Shown: piece by piece, positions 27,419 to 35,533 of the stretch
Layout: every line of letters starts with the position of its first letter
How positions within the stretch are numbered: the stretch's first letter is position 1
Assembly: GCA_039030075.1 (NCBI GenBank)
Contig: JBCCEW010000003.1
Span: 124,001 to 188,000, forward strand
Length of the DNA: 64,000 nucleotides
Origin: Myxococcota bacterium
Lineage (GTDB): Bacteria > Myxococcota_A > UBA9160 > SMWR01
Direction: 5' to 3'
The notes under the pieces: generated by a model
What the model saw: the letters and a program-made list of their open reading frames with translations, nothing else
Database searches by the model: none
What the model was told of the DNA's origin: nothing
Program-made: the position numbers and the translations under genes

Positions 27419-28245
27419 CCGAGGCCGTCTTCTCGTTTTCCCCGTGGAGCACCATTCAGGACGGCGGACCCGGCGGCGCCGGCAACCGCATTCTGCGCTG
27501 GCACGAAGACGGCTCGACCGCGCTCTTGAAGCTCTACTTCCGGCGCACGCCGTGGCCGAAGGAGATGCTGAAACGGGCGACCTGCGGACCGGTCGAGGCG
27601 CGCCTCGGCGTCACGGCCGAAGAGCGCTGCCAGATCGAGCGCGATCATCTCTCGCTCTGGCACGACGCCGGGTTCTGCGTGCCGAAGCTGCTGACCCTGC
27701 CGCTGCCGTCCGGAACCGAGACCCGCACCGCCAACTGGATGGAATACCTCGATGGTCCGCTGCTGTCGGGCTGGATCGCGAACCCCGACCTATCGGTCCC
27801 CGAGAAGACGGCGCTCCTGGCGCGACTGGCCGGAGAGTGGGGCGCGCGCCACCAGCGCGGAGTCGACTCCGAGGACGTGCGTTTCTTCATCGAACACGCC
27901 GGACTGAAGCACGTCGTCCTCAGTGACGAGCGACTCGTCTCGATCGATCTCGAGACCCGCTTCCACCCGAAGCTGTGCCCGTGGAGCGCTTTGGCCCGCG
28001 AGACGTCTTCGGTGCTGCGATCGATCTGGCGCCACGCGCCGGGCGACTTCGACGTGCTGGCGCGATCCTTCGTCGACCACCACCCGCGTCCCGAGCTGCT
28101 GCTCCGGGCGGCGCGGCGCGGCCTGGAAGAGCGCGGCCTCGTCGCGCGCATCCGGCGTTCGACCCACCGCCGACAGAGCGATGGCGGATCGAAGACCGAG
28201 ATGCTCGGCTGGCTGCACGACGCCGTGGAGCATCGCGCACCCTAG
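27415..28245 (+). CDS. Kinase-like protein B (paralogue of protein A)
   Basis: The 276-residue protein resembles its upstream neighbour in length and order of elements: TALLKLYF (Lys strand) near residue 38, a helix with ERDHLSLWHDAGF, the hinge-like NWMEYLDGPLL, GLKHVVLSDERLVSIDLE as catalytic and DFG-like segment. The catalytic loop has no obvious His-x-Asp, so activity is doubtful; it could be a pseudokinase partner. Translation is coupled by the ATGA overlap. It converges on an acyl-CoA dehydrogenase gene with an 8-bp gap. Target lipid or sugar unknown. Confidence 0.6.
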   Translation: MTEAVFSFSPWSTIQDGGPGGAGNRILRWHEDGSTALLKLYFRRTPWPKEMLKRATCGPVEARLGVTAEERCQIERDHLSLWHDAGFCVPKLLTLPLPSGTETRTANWMEYLDGPLLSGWIANPDLSVPEKTALLARLAGEWGARHQRGVDSEDVRFFIEHAGLKHVVLSDERLVSIDLETRFHPKLCPWSALARETSSVLRSIWRHAPGDFDVLARSFVDHHPRPELLLRAARRGLEERGLVARIRRSTHRRQSDGGSKTEMLGWLHDAVEHRAP

Positions 28246-28253
28246 CTCTGGGC

Positions 28254-29408
28254 TCAGGCCCCCTCGCGCAGGACGTCGCGCGCGATCGTGTTCAGCTGCA
28301 TGAAGGTCGTCCCCTCGTAGATCTGGGCGACCTTCGCATCGCGCAGGTACTTCTCGGCGGGGCACTCCTCGGTGACCCCGATGCCTCCGTAGACGTCGAT
28401 GCAACGGCTGGCCACCGACTCGGCGACGCGACTGCCGACGAGCTTGGTCATGGCACCAGCGCGAACGATCGGCAGACCCGCTTCGCGTGTGCGCGCGGAG
28501 TTGTAGACGTGGAGGCGCATCGTCTCGACGTCGGTCGCGCACTCGGCGAGCAGGTGCTGCACGGCCTGGAACTCGCCGATCTTCTGACCGAACGCCTCGC
28601 GCTGCCCCGCGTACTCGACGGCGCCCGCTAGCGCACCCTCTGCCAGGCCGAGCATCTGGGCCCCGATGCCGATGCGTCCCTCGTTGAGCGTCTCGATCGC
28701 GAGCTTGTAGCCCTGGCCGACTTCGCCGAGCACGTGGTCACCGGGCACTTCGACCTGGTCGAGGGTCAGCTCACAAGTGCTCGAAGCGCGCACGCCGAGC
28801 TTCCCTTCCTTCTTGCCGACCTTGAAACCCGGCATGTCACGCTCGACGACGAACGCGGTGATCCCGCGATAACCGGCACCCGGGTCCACGTTCGCGAACA
28901 CCACGTAGATTCCCGCCTCGGCGGCGTTCGAGATCCACAGCTTCTGGCCCGAGAGACGCCAGTCGTTGCCCGACTTCTCGGCGCGGGTTTCCAGTGCGAA
29001 GGCGTCGCTGCCCGAGCCCGCCTCGGAGAGTGCGTAGGAACCCACGGTGTCCGTGGCCAGGCGCGGCAGGAACTTCTCTTTCTGGGCATCCGACGCCCAG
29101 TGCAGGAACTGGTTCACCACCAGCGTGTTCTGCACGTCGACGGGGATCGCGAGCGCCGGATCGACGCGGGCCAGCTCTTCGATTGCCAGGATCGACATGA
29201 AGAAGGTCGCGCCCGCTCCGCCGTACTGCTCGGGGATCTCGATCCCCATCAGCCCCAGCGCGAAGAGCTCGTCGAGCAACTCCCTCGGCTGCTGGCGGTT
29301 GCGCTCCATGTCGGCGACGAGCGGTCGTACCCGCTCTTCGGCGAACTCCCGCACGGTGTCGCGAAAGATGCGTTCGTCTTCGGCCAGCTCGGTGATCGGT
29401 TGGGTCAT
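28254..29408 (-). CDS. Acyl-CoA dehydrogenase
   Basis: A full-length 384-residue acyl-CoA dehydrogenase: YALSEAGSGSDAF near residue 130 (FAD/substrate), KLWISNAAEAGIYVVF, and the C-terminal IDVYGGIGVTEE with the catalytic-base motif YEGTTFMQ near 368-375. It introduces a trans double bond into acyl-CoA with electron transfer to ETF. The complete YEGT motif puts it in the short/medium-chain group. GAGGAA precedes the ATG. It is divergent from a crotonase gene, a likely beta-oxidation partner. Confidence 0.95.
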   Translation of the reverse strand: MTQPITELAEDERIFRDTVREFAEERVRPLVADMERNRQQPRELLDELFALGLMGIEIPEQYGGAGATFFMSILAIEELARVDPALAIPVDVQNTLVVNQFLHWASDAQKEKFLPRLATDTVGSYALSEAGSGSDAFALETRAEKSGNDWRLSGQKLWISNAAEAGIYVVFANVDPGAGYRGITAFVVERDMPGFKVGKKEGKLGVRASSTCELTLDQVEVPGDHVLGEVGQGYKLAIETLNEGRIGIGAQMLGLAEGALAGAVEYAGQREAFGQKIGEFQAVQHLLAECATDVETMRLHVYNSARTREAGLPIVRAGAMTKLVGSRVAESVASRCIDVYGGIGVTEECPAEKYLRDAKVAQIYEGTTFMQLNTIARDVLREGA

Positions 29409-29478
29409 CGCAATTCCTCGAAGTCTCGTGGGGGGCCGATCCGCGTTCAGCCGGGGGCGGCGGGCGGTGGCGCCTGCC

Positions 29479-29484
29479 TATACT
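29479..29484 (+). promoter_or_regulatory. Possible -10 box for the crotonase gene
   Basis: TATACT matches five of six bases of the sigma-70 -10 consensus and lies 43 bases before the TTG start of the crotonase, in the divergent gap with the acyl-CoA dehydrogenase. No good -35 is found at 16-18 bp, so an activator or another sigma factor would be needed. Confidence 0.35.
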
Positions 29485-29527
29485 AGGTGCGGAACGCCCC
29501 GCTCGCCGGGCAGGTCTGGAGAATCCC

Positions 29528-30286
29528 TTGCCCACCGAGTCCCTCGACGTCGAACGCTCCGGTCCGCTCCTACACGTCTGGCTCTCGCGACCGAAGCAGC
29601 TGAACCCGATCAGCACGTCGGTGCTGCGCGAGCTCGGCGATCTGTTCCGGAACCTGGAGACCGACTTCGACATCCGCGCCGTGGTGCTCGGCGGCCGCGG
29701 CCGCAGCTTCAGCGCCGGGGCCGATCGCCGCGAACGCCGAGAGCCGGACGAGGGCGCGACCGAGCGCGAGCGCCGCTGGTTCTCCCAACTCGGGCGACGC
29801 GCCTGTCAGGCCATCGAGGACTGCGAGGTCCCCACGATCGCGCGCGTCCAGGGGCATGCCTTGGGTGGCGGCTTCTGTCTCGCCCAGTCCTGCGACTTCC
29901 GCGTCGCGGCCGAGGACGCCGAGTTCGGTCTGCCCGAGGTGGAGCTCGGCCTGCCCCTCACCTGGGGAGCGGTGCCGCGGCTGATCCACGAGATCGGGGC
30001 CGCGCGCGCCCGGGAGCTGGTAATGCTGGGGACGCGCATCGACGGACGGCGCGCGGCCGAGATCGGGCTCGTGCATCGGGCGGTGCCCGCCGCCGAGCTC
30101 GACGACGCGGTGGCGCAGCTGGCCGAGCAGGTGCTCGCGTTGCCCGAACTCGCGGTGCACATGACCAAGACCCAGCTCCGCGGCTATGCGCGCCGCGACA
30201 GTCTCGGCGATGCCAGCGAAGCCGACGGCGACCTGCTGGGCCAGGCGTTCCAGAGTCCAACCCTACGCGAACGATTCCGTCTGTAG
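29528..30286 (+). CDS. Enoyl-CoA hydratase/isomerase (crotonase) family
   Basis: The 252-residue crotonase has the CoA-oxyanion strands GRGRSFSAGADR near 57 and GHALGGGFCLAQSCDFR near 110, then FGLPEVELGLPLTWG, where the Glu pair sits at the hydratase positions. It hydrates or isomerises an enoyl-CoA in the cytoplasm. The start is TTG 29528 with GGAG upstream. It is divergent from an acyl-CoA dehydrogenase. Confidence 0.9.
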   Translation: MPTESLDVERSGPLLHVWLSRPKQLNPISTSVLRELGDLFRNLETDFDIRAVVLGGRGRSFSAGADRRERREPDEGATERERRWFSQLGRRACQAIEDCEVPTIARVQGHALGGGFCLAQSCDFRVAAEDAEFGLPEVELGLPLTWGAVPRLIHEIGAARARELVMLGTRIDGRRAAEIGLVHRAVPAAELDDAVAQLAEQVLALPELAVHMTKTQLRGYARRDSLGDASEADGDLLGQAFQSPTLRERFRL

Positions 30287-30355
30287 CGGAACGCCGCTCC
30301 GCCGGCGTGCCGGGGACGGCGCAGCGCAGTCGAGAGAGTGGGGTTTGCCCCTCTC

Positions 30356-30371
30356 TGTGACGTCAATCACC
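30356..30371 (+). promoter_or_regulatory. CRP/FNR-like half-site pair
   Basis: TGTGA (30356-30360), six bases, then TCACC (30367-30371) match the TGTGA-N6-TCACA CRP consensus except for the last base; the centre also contains the palindrome TGACGTCA. It lies 59 bp upstream of the TTG start of the lipoprotein gene, in the 143-bp gap after the crotonase. No CRP-family gene is in the window. Confidence 0.4.
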
Positions 30372-30429
30372 GGCTGCGATCGGTCGATACCTGTCTGGGG
30401 ACCCGCGATTCCTCGGACGGGAGACCACC

Positions 30430-31353
30430 TTGCGCTCGAAACCTCTTCGCCTGTCTCATGCGGTCGTGCTCGCCTGTCTGGCGTCGTTCGCCCTCGGCTG
30501 CGCGTCGCTGCAGCACCACAAGGACACGGGCGCCTTCATCGGGCAGCCCCTCCACACGGGCGAAGCGCGTGCCGCCCAGCGCCTGGCCGGCGAGCTTGCT
30601 TCCGATGCCACGATGGCCACCTACGCGGAGAAGCACGGCAAGCCCGACTACTTCTACATCGAGAGTCGTCAGAAGCTCTACTTCTTCTATCTCCAGCGAG
30701 ACCGCGCCGCCAAGTTCGAACGCGTCCTGCTCGAGGACAGCCAGGTCACCGAACTGGGACGCATCCCGGGCAGTCTCCTGAAGCGGCTGCCGGAGACGGT
30801 GCGAGCCCAGCTGCAGCGTCAACGGCAGGTGGGACAGCGCCGAGCCCAGGCTCAGGCGAAGCGCGCCAAGGTGCGCGCCGCACACGCCCCGAGGCGCGCC
30901 TCCTCGCCCGCATCTGCTGCACCGGGCGGCACCTACTTCGGCGGGTTCGAGGTCGACTCGATCGTCGCTCGGATGCGCGAACCGATGACCGCAGCCGACT
31001 CGGGTGTTTCGGGTTGGCGTGCATCGAAGCGGACCGATGGCGCCACCGCGTACACCGCGAAGCGCGGCTCGGCCCGCTACGAGGTCGCACATCAGCGCGT
31101 GGCGTTGACCGTAAAGATGTCGTCGAAGCGAACCAAACTGCCCGGCCTCGCCCGCCACGAGATCCTGCGACTGAACAGCGCGATCTTCGGCGCCAAAGCG
31201 AAGGCCGTCACGCGCACGGTCATGGGCATGGCCGAACGCGCGGCTGCCGATCGCTCGGGCGCGACGGCGTTCGCGAAGCGCGTACAGGGCCGCACGATCC
31301 GGATCGGACGTCGTACCGACGCAGGTGTCTTCGCCTACTCGGTCCACCCGTAG
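30430..31353 (+). CDS. Lipoprotein with basic linker, unknown function
   Basis: I do not recognise a family. The 307-residue product starts at TTG 30430 and has a signal peptide with lipobox FALGC near residue 24. An N-terminal domain contains KPDYFYIESRQKLYFFYLQ and ends near residue 120; a very basic Ala/Arg/Lys linker (about 125-165) follows; then a second domain with KRTDGATAYTAKR and mostly helical, Lys/Arg-rich sequence to the end. The strongly positive mature protein might bind nucleic acid or anionic polymer at the cell surface, which is a guess. A possible terminator follows. Confidence 0.6.
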   Translation: MRSKPLRLSHAVVLACLASFALGCASLQHHKDTGAFIGQPLHTGEARAAQRLAGELASDATMATYAEKHGKPDYFYIESRQKLYFFYLQRDRAAKFERVLLEDSQVTELGRIPGSLLKRLPETVRAQLQRQRQVGQRRAQAQAKRAKVRAAHAPRRASSPASAAPGGTYFGGFEVDSIVARMREPMTAADSGVSGWRASKRTDGATAYTAKRGSARYEVAHQRVALTVKMSSKRTKLPGLARHEILRLNSAIFGAKAKAVTRTVMGMAERAAADRSGATAFAKRVQGRTIRIGRRTDAGVFAYSVHP

Positions 31354-31393
31354 CCGAGAGCGCGCGCCTGACACGAAGGCGCCCCCAACGAAG

Positions 31394-31420
31394 AACGCCC
31401 GGCCACGAGGACCGGGCGTT
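31394..31420. terminator. Hairpin, likely bidirectional terminator
   Basis: AACGCCCGG (31394-31402) and CCGGGCGTT (31412-31420) form a perfect 9-bp stem with a 9-base loop, followed by TTT on the plus strand. It sits between the convergent lipoprotein gene and the PEP-CTERM gene. The T tract is short, so intrinsic termination is not certain. Confidence 0.6.
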
Positions 31421-31455
31421 TCGAGGAGCGCGAGCGGTGTGGCTCGCGGGCCTGA

Positions 31456-31758
31456 CTACTTGCGACGTCGCTGGGCCGCGTAGGCGACCAGCAGGCCGGT
31501 GCCGAAGATCAGCGCCGCACTCGGCTCGGGGACCACCGAGCCAGGATGATCCGAACGATCGCCGTCGTACGGGGAATCGCCGCCGTCGCCGGGCGTCTCG
31601 CCATCGATCGGAACCAGGATCGGTCCACCGTCACTCGCGGCCGCCGCTGCGGAGAGACCCGAACCACCGCTTCCGCTGCTGCCACTGCTTCCGTCGCAGT
31701 CGGCGCCCATCAAGAGCGCAGCCATCGCCAGCAGGCTGAGTACGAAGTGTCGTCGCAT
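31456..31758 (-). CDS. PEP-CTERM sorting-domain protein
   Basis: This 100-residue protein has a signal peptide, a short Gly/Ser/Asp-rich middle, and a complete PEP-CTERM tail: VPEPSAALIFG, a hydrophobic helix and RRRK. PEP-CTERM proteins are processed by an exosortase and linked to exopolysaccharide or surface matrix. The signal peptide ends in GADC, so Cys could also be lipidated, an unusual combination. ATG 31758 has GGGAG about ten bases upstream. No exosortase gene is in the window. Confidence 0.82.
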   Translation of the reverse strand: MRRHFVLSLLAMAALLMGADCDGSSGSSGSGGSGLSAAAAASDGGPILVPIDGETPGDGGDSPYDGDRSDHPGSVVPEPSAALIFGTGLLVAYAAQRRRK

Positions 31759-31947
31759 AGGAACGGTCTCCCGAGGCGCCGCGCGGCAGGCTGCGGCGGT
31801 TCGACCGGTAAGTGGCCGGCCAGGTCTCAACAGTGACGGCGTTCCAGGCGACTTTTTTTAATGAAATCGGCTAGATAGGGGACTTCACGAGCACGCAACG
31901 GGGGCCTTTGAAGCCCGTTCCGAAGCGTACTTCGCGGGGTCCTTGCA

Positions 31948-31977
31948 CACGCCTGAGCGTGCGCGCCTTCAGGCGTG
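31948..31977 (-). terminator. Hairpin over the stop codon of the small membrane protein gene
   Basis: CACGCCTGA (31948-31956) and TCAGGCGTG (31969-31977) form a perfect 9-bp stem with a 12-base loop. On the minus strand the first arm contains the stop codon of the membrane protein gene. There is no U tract, so it may act as an mRNA 3'-end stabiliser rather than a classical terminator. The rest of the 210-bp gap up to the PEP-CTERM gene holds only a T run near 31853. Confidence 0.45.
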
Positions 31978-32244
31978 CGAGCGCCGTTTCCGGAGCACCC
32001 AGTGGCGCAGCAGCATTCCGAGGCTCACCGTGGCCGCGGCCCAGGCCGCCACGCGCAGTGCGTGAAACACGGGGAGCTCACCGATGCGCAGATCGGGTGC
32101 AGCGATCTTCACCCCGTAGGTTGCTACCAGCAGCGCAAAGGTCACAGTCGTTGCGGCGAAGCGCGGCTCTCGCGTGCGGACCCAGCGCAGCGCGAAGAAC
32201 GGCGCGTGGGTCGCGAACACGACCAGCAAGAGCGTGTCGCTCAC
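31969..32244 (-). CDS. Small multi-pass membrane protein
   Basis: A 91-residue protein with about three hydrophobic segments (TLLLVVFATHAPFFALRW, TTVTFALLVATYGV, ALRVAAWAAATVSLGMLL) and a basic C-terminus. The GTG start overlaps the stop of the flavoprotein gene in GTGA, so it is translationally coupled. A membrane anchor or electron-transfer partner for the flavoprotein is possible but not shown. Confidence 0.65.
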   Translation of the reverse strand: MSDTLLLVVFATHAPFFALRWVRTREPRFAATTVTFALLVATYGVKIAAPDLRIGELPVFHALRVAAWAAATVSLGMLLRHWVLRKRRSHA

Positions 32245-33680
32245 GCGGGCTCTTGACTCGCGCTCCGCCCCGCACGCCGACCGAAGAAGGTGCCATCGCC
32301 CAACGACAGACCACTGCTGTAGCCACCGACGGACAGGCCCGAGGTCGCGCGGCCGGCCGCATACAACCCGGGGATCGGTGCGGCCTCGGGGTCGAGCACC
32401 CGGCCGTCCACATCGGTGTGAAGACCACCGAGGGTGAACGCCGCGTAGAGCGAGTTGTCGGTGGTGCAGTCGAACGCGCCGAAGGGCGGCGCCACCAGCG
32501 GCGTGACGTACTTCGCAGCCTTCTGGAAGACGGGATCGACGCCGTCGGCCGCGTGCCGGTTGTAGAGCTCGAGGGTCGCACCGAGACTGCCCGGAGGCAG
32601 ACCCAGCTCGGCTTCGAGCTCGTCCGGCGTTTCTCCGACCGCCACCAGTTCGCGCGGATAGTCGGGCTGTTCGAAGACCGCGTCGTCGACGACCAACCAC
32701 GCCTTTCCGTCGCGGCCCAGCAGGGCGCGCTCGCCGAGCTGTCCGTAGTAGGCGTCTTCGTTGGTGAAGCGCTGGCCGCGGGCGTCGACCATCACCCCGC
32801 GCTTGAGTCCCCAGGGTTGGGTGGCGGGCAGGGAGATCGAGACCGCATCCATGTGGAGCGTGGCGGCACCCGCGGCGATGCCGAGCCGGATACCGGAACC
32901 GTCGTCACCCTCGGCACCGACGCGCACCTGGCAGCGCCGGGTGAGCGGCGCGTGTGCCTCGAGCATCGTGTCGTTCTGGATGAAGCCGCCCGTCGTCAGC
33001 ACGACTCCGCGGCGCGCACGGATCCGGCGCTCTTCTCCGAAGTGGTCGCAGACCAACCCGACGATGCGATCGTCGGAAGCGCGGACGAGCGCGCGGGCTC
33101 GGTGGTTGGTGGAGAGCCGGGCCGGGCTCGCGTCCACGGCGGCCACGAGCTTCCGCATCAACAGTGGCCCGGTGGCGTGCTCCTGCTGAGGGACGTGACC
33201 CCGCGGCGCAGGAACCGCAATGTCGCAGTACGGATGACACTGCTCCGAGCCCGACCACACGAGTCCATCGTCGGTCGGCGGCTCCCCGCTGACGCCCTCA
33301 TAGAAGACCGCTTTGAAGGGAACGTCCTGAGCGACGAACCAGGCGTAGTGCTCGACGGATCCCTCGCAGTAGAGCGAGAGCTTCGCCTCGTCGGGGGAGA
33401 GGCCGACCGAGGCCTGCAGATACTTCTCCATCTCTTCGGGCGAGTCCTCGAAGCCGCAGGCCTTCTGCAGGGGCGTCCCGCCCCCGAGATAGAGCACCCC
33501 GCCGCTCATCGCGGACGTTCCCCCGCCACCGCCCGCGCGCTCGAGGACGAGCACGTCCACGCCGGCCGCCGACGCCTCCAAGGCGGTTGCCGCACCGGCG
33601 GCACCCAGGCCGACGACGACGACGTCGGCGGTGTCGTCCCAGGACGGGATCTCGGACTCGTGGACGATGGCCGTGGACAT
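32241..33680 (-). CDS. FAD-dependent dehydrogenase (KstD/fumarate-reductase flavoprotein family)
   Basis: The 479-residue flavoprotein has the FAD dinucleotide motif VVVVGLGAAGAATALEA near residues 20-36, GGTSAMSGGVLYLG near 55, and a C-terminal FAD closure with GLYAAGRATSGLSVGGYSSG. TLGGLHTDVDG near 410 is typical of the 3-ketosteroid delta-1-dehydrogenase/fumarate reductase group. It likely dehydrogenates a cyclic ketone or steroid-like compound; identity as KstD is not certain. It follows the dihydrouridine synthase gene by 28 bp and is coupled to a small membrane protein. Confidence 0.85.
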   Translation of the reverse strand: MSTAIVHESEIPSWDDTADVVVVGLGAAGAATALEASAAGVDVLVLERAGGGGGTSAMSGGVLYLGGGTPLQKACGFEDSPEEMEKYLQASVGLSPDEAKLSLYCEGSVEHYAWFVAQDVPFKAVFYEGVSGEPPTDDGLVWSGSEQCHPYCDIAVPAPRGHVPQQEHATGPLLMRKLVAAVDASPARLSTNHRARALVRASDDRIVGLVCDHFGEERRIRARRGVVLTTGGFIQNDTMLEAHAPLTRRCQVRVGAEGDDGSGIRLGIAAGAATLHMDAVSISLPATQPWGLKRGVMVDARGQRFTNEDAYYGQLGERALLGRDGKAWLVVDDAVFEQPDYPRELVAVGETPDELEAELGLPPGSLGATLELYNRHAADGVDPVFQKAAKYVTPLVAPPFGAFDCTTDNSLYAAFTLGGLHTDVDGRVLDPEAAPIPGLYAAGRATSGLSVGGYSSGLSLGDGTFFGRRAGRSASQEPA

Positions 33681-33708
33681 TGGGGGTGTCGCCGCGCGCT
33701 CCTTCGAC

Positions 33709-34896
33709 TCAGCCGCCCGACACCGCTTCGACGGTGTCGAGTTCGGCGCGTGGCGGCGTGGCGTCGGCGCGATCCGCCAGATAGCCGGGCGGCAGCGCGA
33801 CACGCTGGGTGCTGCCGCGCTTGCCGCGCGGCAGGCGCATCGCGTGGGCGGGGAAGGGTTCGTCGCCGTTCGTGTCGGCGAGGATGTCGCGCAGCTCGCC
33901 CAGGCTCTCGATGCGAATCAGGGCGTCGCGCAGCTTGGTGCTCCCGGGAAAGCCCTTCGTGTACCAGGTCGCGTGCTTGCGGAAGTTGCGCGCGCCCATG
34001 CGCTCCCCCATCCACGCGCAGAGTCGCTCGGCGTGATCGATCATCACGGCGGCAACCGCACCGAAGTTCGGCGGGTCTTCGGGCTCGCGCCCGGAGAAGA
34101 CATCGGCCAGGTCGCGGAAGAGCCAGGGGCGTCCGAGGCAGCCCCGTCCGACGACCACGCCGTCGCAACCGGTCTCGCGCATCATCCGCAGGGCGTCCCA
34201 CGCTTCCCAGATGTCGCCATTGCCGAGCACCGGGATGGTCTCGACCGCGTCGACGAGCGCCGCGATCGCCTCCCAGCGCGCCTCCCCCGAGTAGAGCTGA
34301 GCGGCGGTGCGCGCGTGCATCGCGACGGCGGAGCAGCCCTCCTCTTCGGCGATGTGGCCGGTCTCGCGGAAGGTGAAGAGATCCTCGTCGATCCCCATGC
34401 GGAACTTGATGGTCAGCGGGATCTCGCCCGCGGCGCCCACCGCAGCGCGCAGGATGTCGCGAAGCAGATTCGGCTTCACGGGGATCGCCGCTCCACCGCC
34501 CCGGCGGGTCACCTTCGGAACCGGGCAGCCGAAGTTGAGGTCGATGTGGTCGACCCACCCCTCGCCCACCAGGAACCGGACCGCCTCACCGGTGTAGTGA
34601 GAGTCGACGCCGTAGAGCTGGAGGCTCCGCGGCTTCTCGCTCGGATCGAAGCCGGCGAGCCGAAGCGTCTTCGCGTTGCCCTCGACGAGCGCCCGCGCGG
34701 TGATCATCTCGCTGACGTAGAGCCCAGCGCCGAAGCCCCGGCACAGGGTCCGGAAGGGCGGGTTCGTGATGCCCGCCATCGGCGCCAGGACCACCGGCAC
34801 CGGGAGCTCGAGCGGCCCGATGCGCAGGGGCGCGAACTCGCCCGGCTGGGCCGGACGCACACCGCGGTTGCGCTCGCTCACGTAGCTCGGGTCCAT
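33709..34896 (-). CDS. dusB: tRNA-dihydrouridine synthase
   Basis: This 395-residue FMN enzyme reduces uridines in tRNA. The N-terminal APMAGITNPPFRTLCRG, DLNFGCPVPKV with the catalytic Cys near 120, and GNGDIWEAWDA near 245 are DusB-family landmarks; the C-terminal tRNA-binding helices follow (NFRKHATWYTKGF). The ATG at 34896 gives a typical length although no strong ribosome site precedes it; the longer open frame upstream is a high-GC extension. First gene of a three-gene run with the flavoprotein and membrane protein; that linkage has no obvious functional reason. Confidence 0.92.
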   Translation of the reverse strand: MDPSYVSERNRGVRPAQPGEFAPLRIGPLELPVPVVLAPMAGITNPPFRTLCRGFGAGLYVSEMITARALVEGNAKTLRLAGFDPSEKPRSLQLYGVDSHYTGEAVRFLVGEGWVDHIDLNFGCPVPKVTRRGGGAAIPVKPNLLRDILRAAVGAAGEIPLTIKFRMGIDEDLFTFRETGHIAEEEGCSAVAMHARTAAQLYSGEARWEAIAALVDAVETIPVLGNGDIWEAWDALRMMRETGCDGVVVGRGCLGRPWLFRDLADVFSGREPEDPPNFGAVAAVMIDHAERLCAWMGERMGARNFRKHATWYTKGFPGSTKLRDALIRIESLGELRDILADTNGDEPFPAHAMRLPRGKRGSTQRVALPPGYLADRADATPPRAELDTVEAVSGG

Positions 34897-35058
34897 GCGG
34901 GAGGAGTACCCCGAACCCCGCGACCGAGCCAGCCGGTGCTTTGCCCTGGGCCACGACTCTGCCAAGCTGAAGGCATGGCCCCCCTCCGACGCCATCTCCG
35001 CAGCAGCGACCCCCCGAGCGCGGCGCGGCGCCAACCGAGCGCCGCGAGGATCCGCTAG

Positions 35059-35502
35059 TTGGAGGGCTGGGCGAAGATTTTCGCGGGCTACGGCTCGGCG
35101 GCGCACAGCCTGGCGGAGCAGCTCGACCGCAGCGGCGTCCCGGTCTTCGAACGGCTCGAGGAGGCGCCTCGCACCACCGAGAGCGGCGCCCTGCCCCAGA
35201 CCGAGGTCTGGGTCCCCGAAGACGAGCGTGACCACGCCCAGCGTCTCGTCGAGCACTGGCGCACCCACCACCACGTGCGGGTGGATGGCATCACGGGACG
35301 CCTGCTGCGCGTGTTCGCGCTGAGCGCGTTGGTCCCGATCCTCTGGATCGGAGGCGCTTGGCTCGCGCCCGAGCGCGTCCCGCCGACCTCGGTCAAAGGG
35401 CTCGGGGCCGCCTGGGTGGTCGCGCTCGTGCTATTCGCCCAGATCGAGCACCGCCGACACCACCGCGAGCGCATCGACCCCTGGGCAGCACCGCCGCGCT
35501 AG
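35059..35502 (+). CDS. DUF2007-like protein with two membrane helices
   Basis: The 147-residue protein starts at TTG 35059. Its N-terminal half resembles DUF2007 (putative signal-transducing domain): AHSLAEQLDRSGVPVFERL followed by VWVPEDERDHAQRLVEHW. The C-terminal half has two hydrophobic segments, ALSALVPILWIGGAWL and GAAWVVALVLFAQI. A TAG lies just upstream in frame, so the start cannot be earlier unless read through. Function unknown. Confidence 0.62.
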   Translation: MEGWAKIFAGYGSAAHSLAEQLDRSGVPVFERLEEAPRTTESGALPQTEVWVPEDERDHAQRLVEHWRTHHHVRVDGITGRLLRVFALSALVPILWIGGAWLAPERVPPTSVKGLGAAWVVALVLFAQIEHRRHHRERIDPWAAPPR

Positions 35503-35533
35503 AGCGCGCTGGCCCCGCCCACGGCCCACCGCT

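Noticed and set aside
34975-35058. Upstream extension of the DUF2007-like gene through an amber codon
   Set aside because: A 27-codon Arg/Ser-rich frame ends in TAG immediately before the TTG start, in the same frame. Readthrough or pyrrolysine is not supported: the extension is low-complexity and the DUF2007 domain begins after the TTG.
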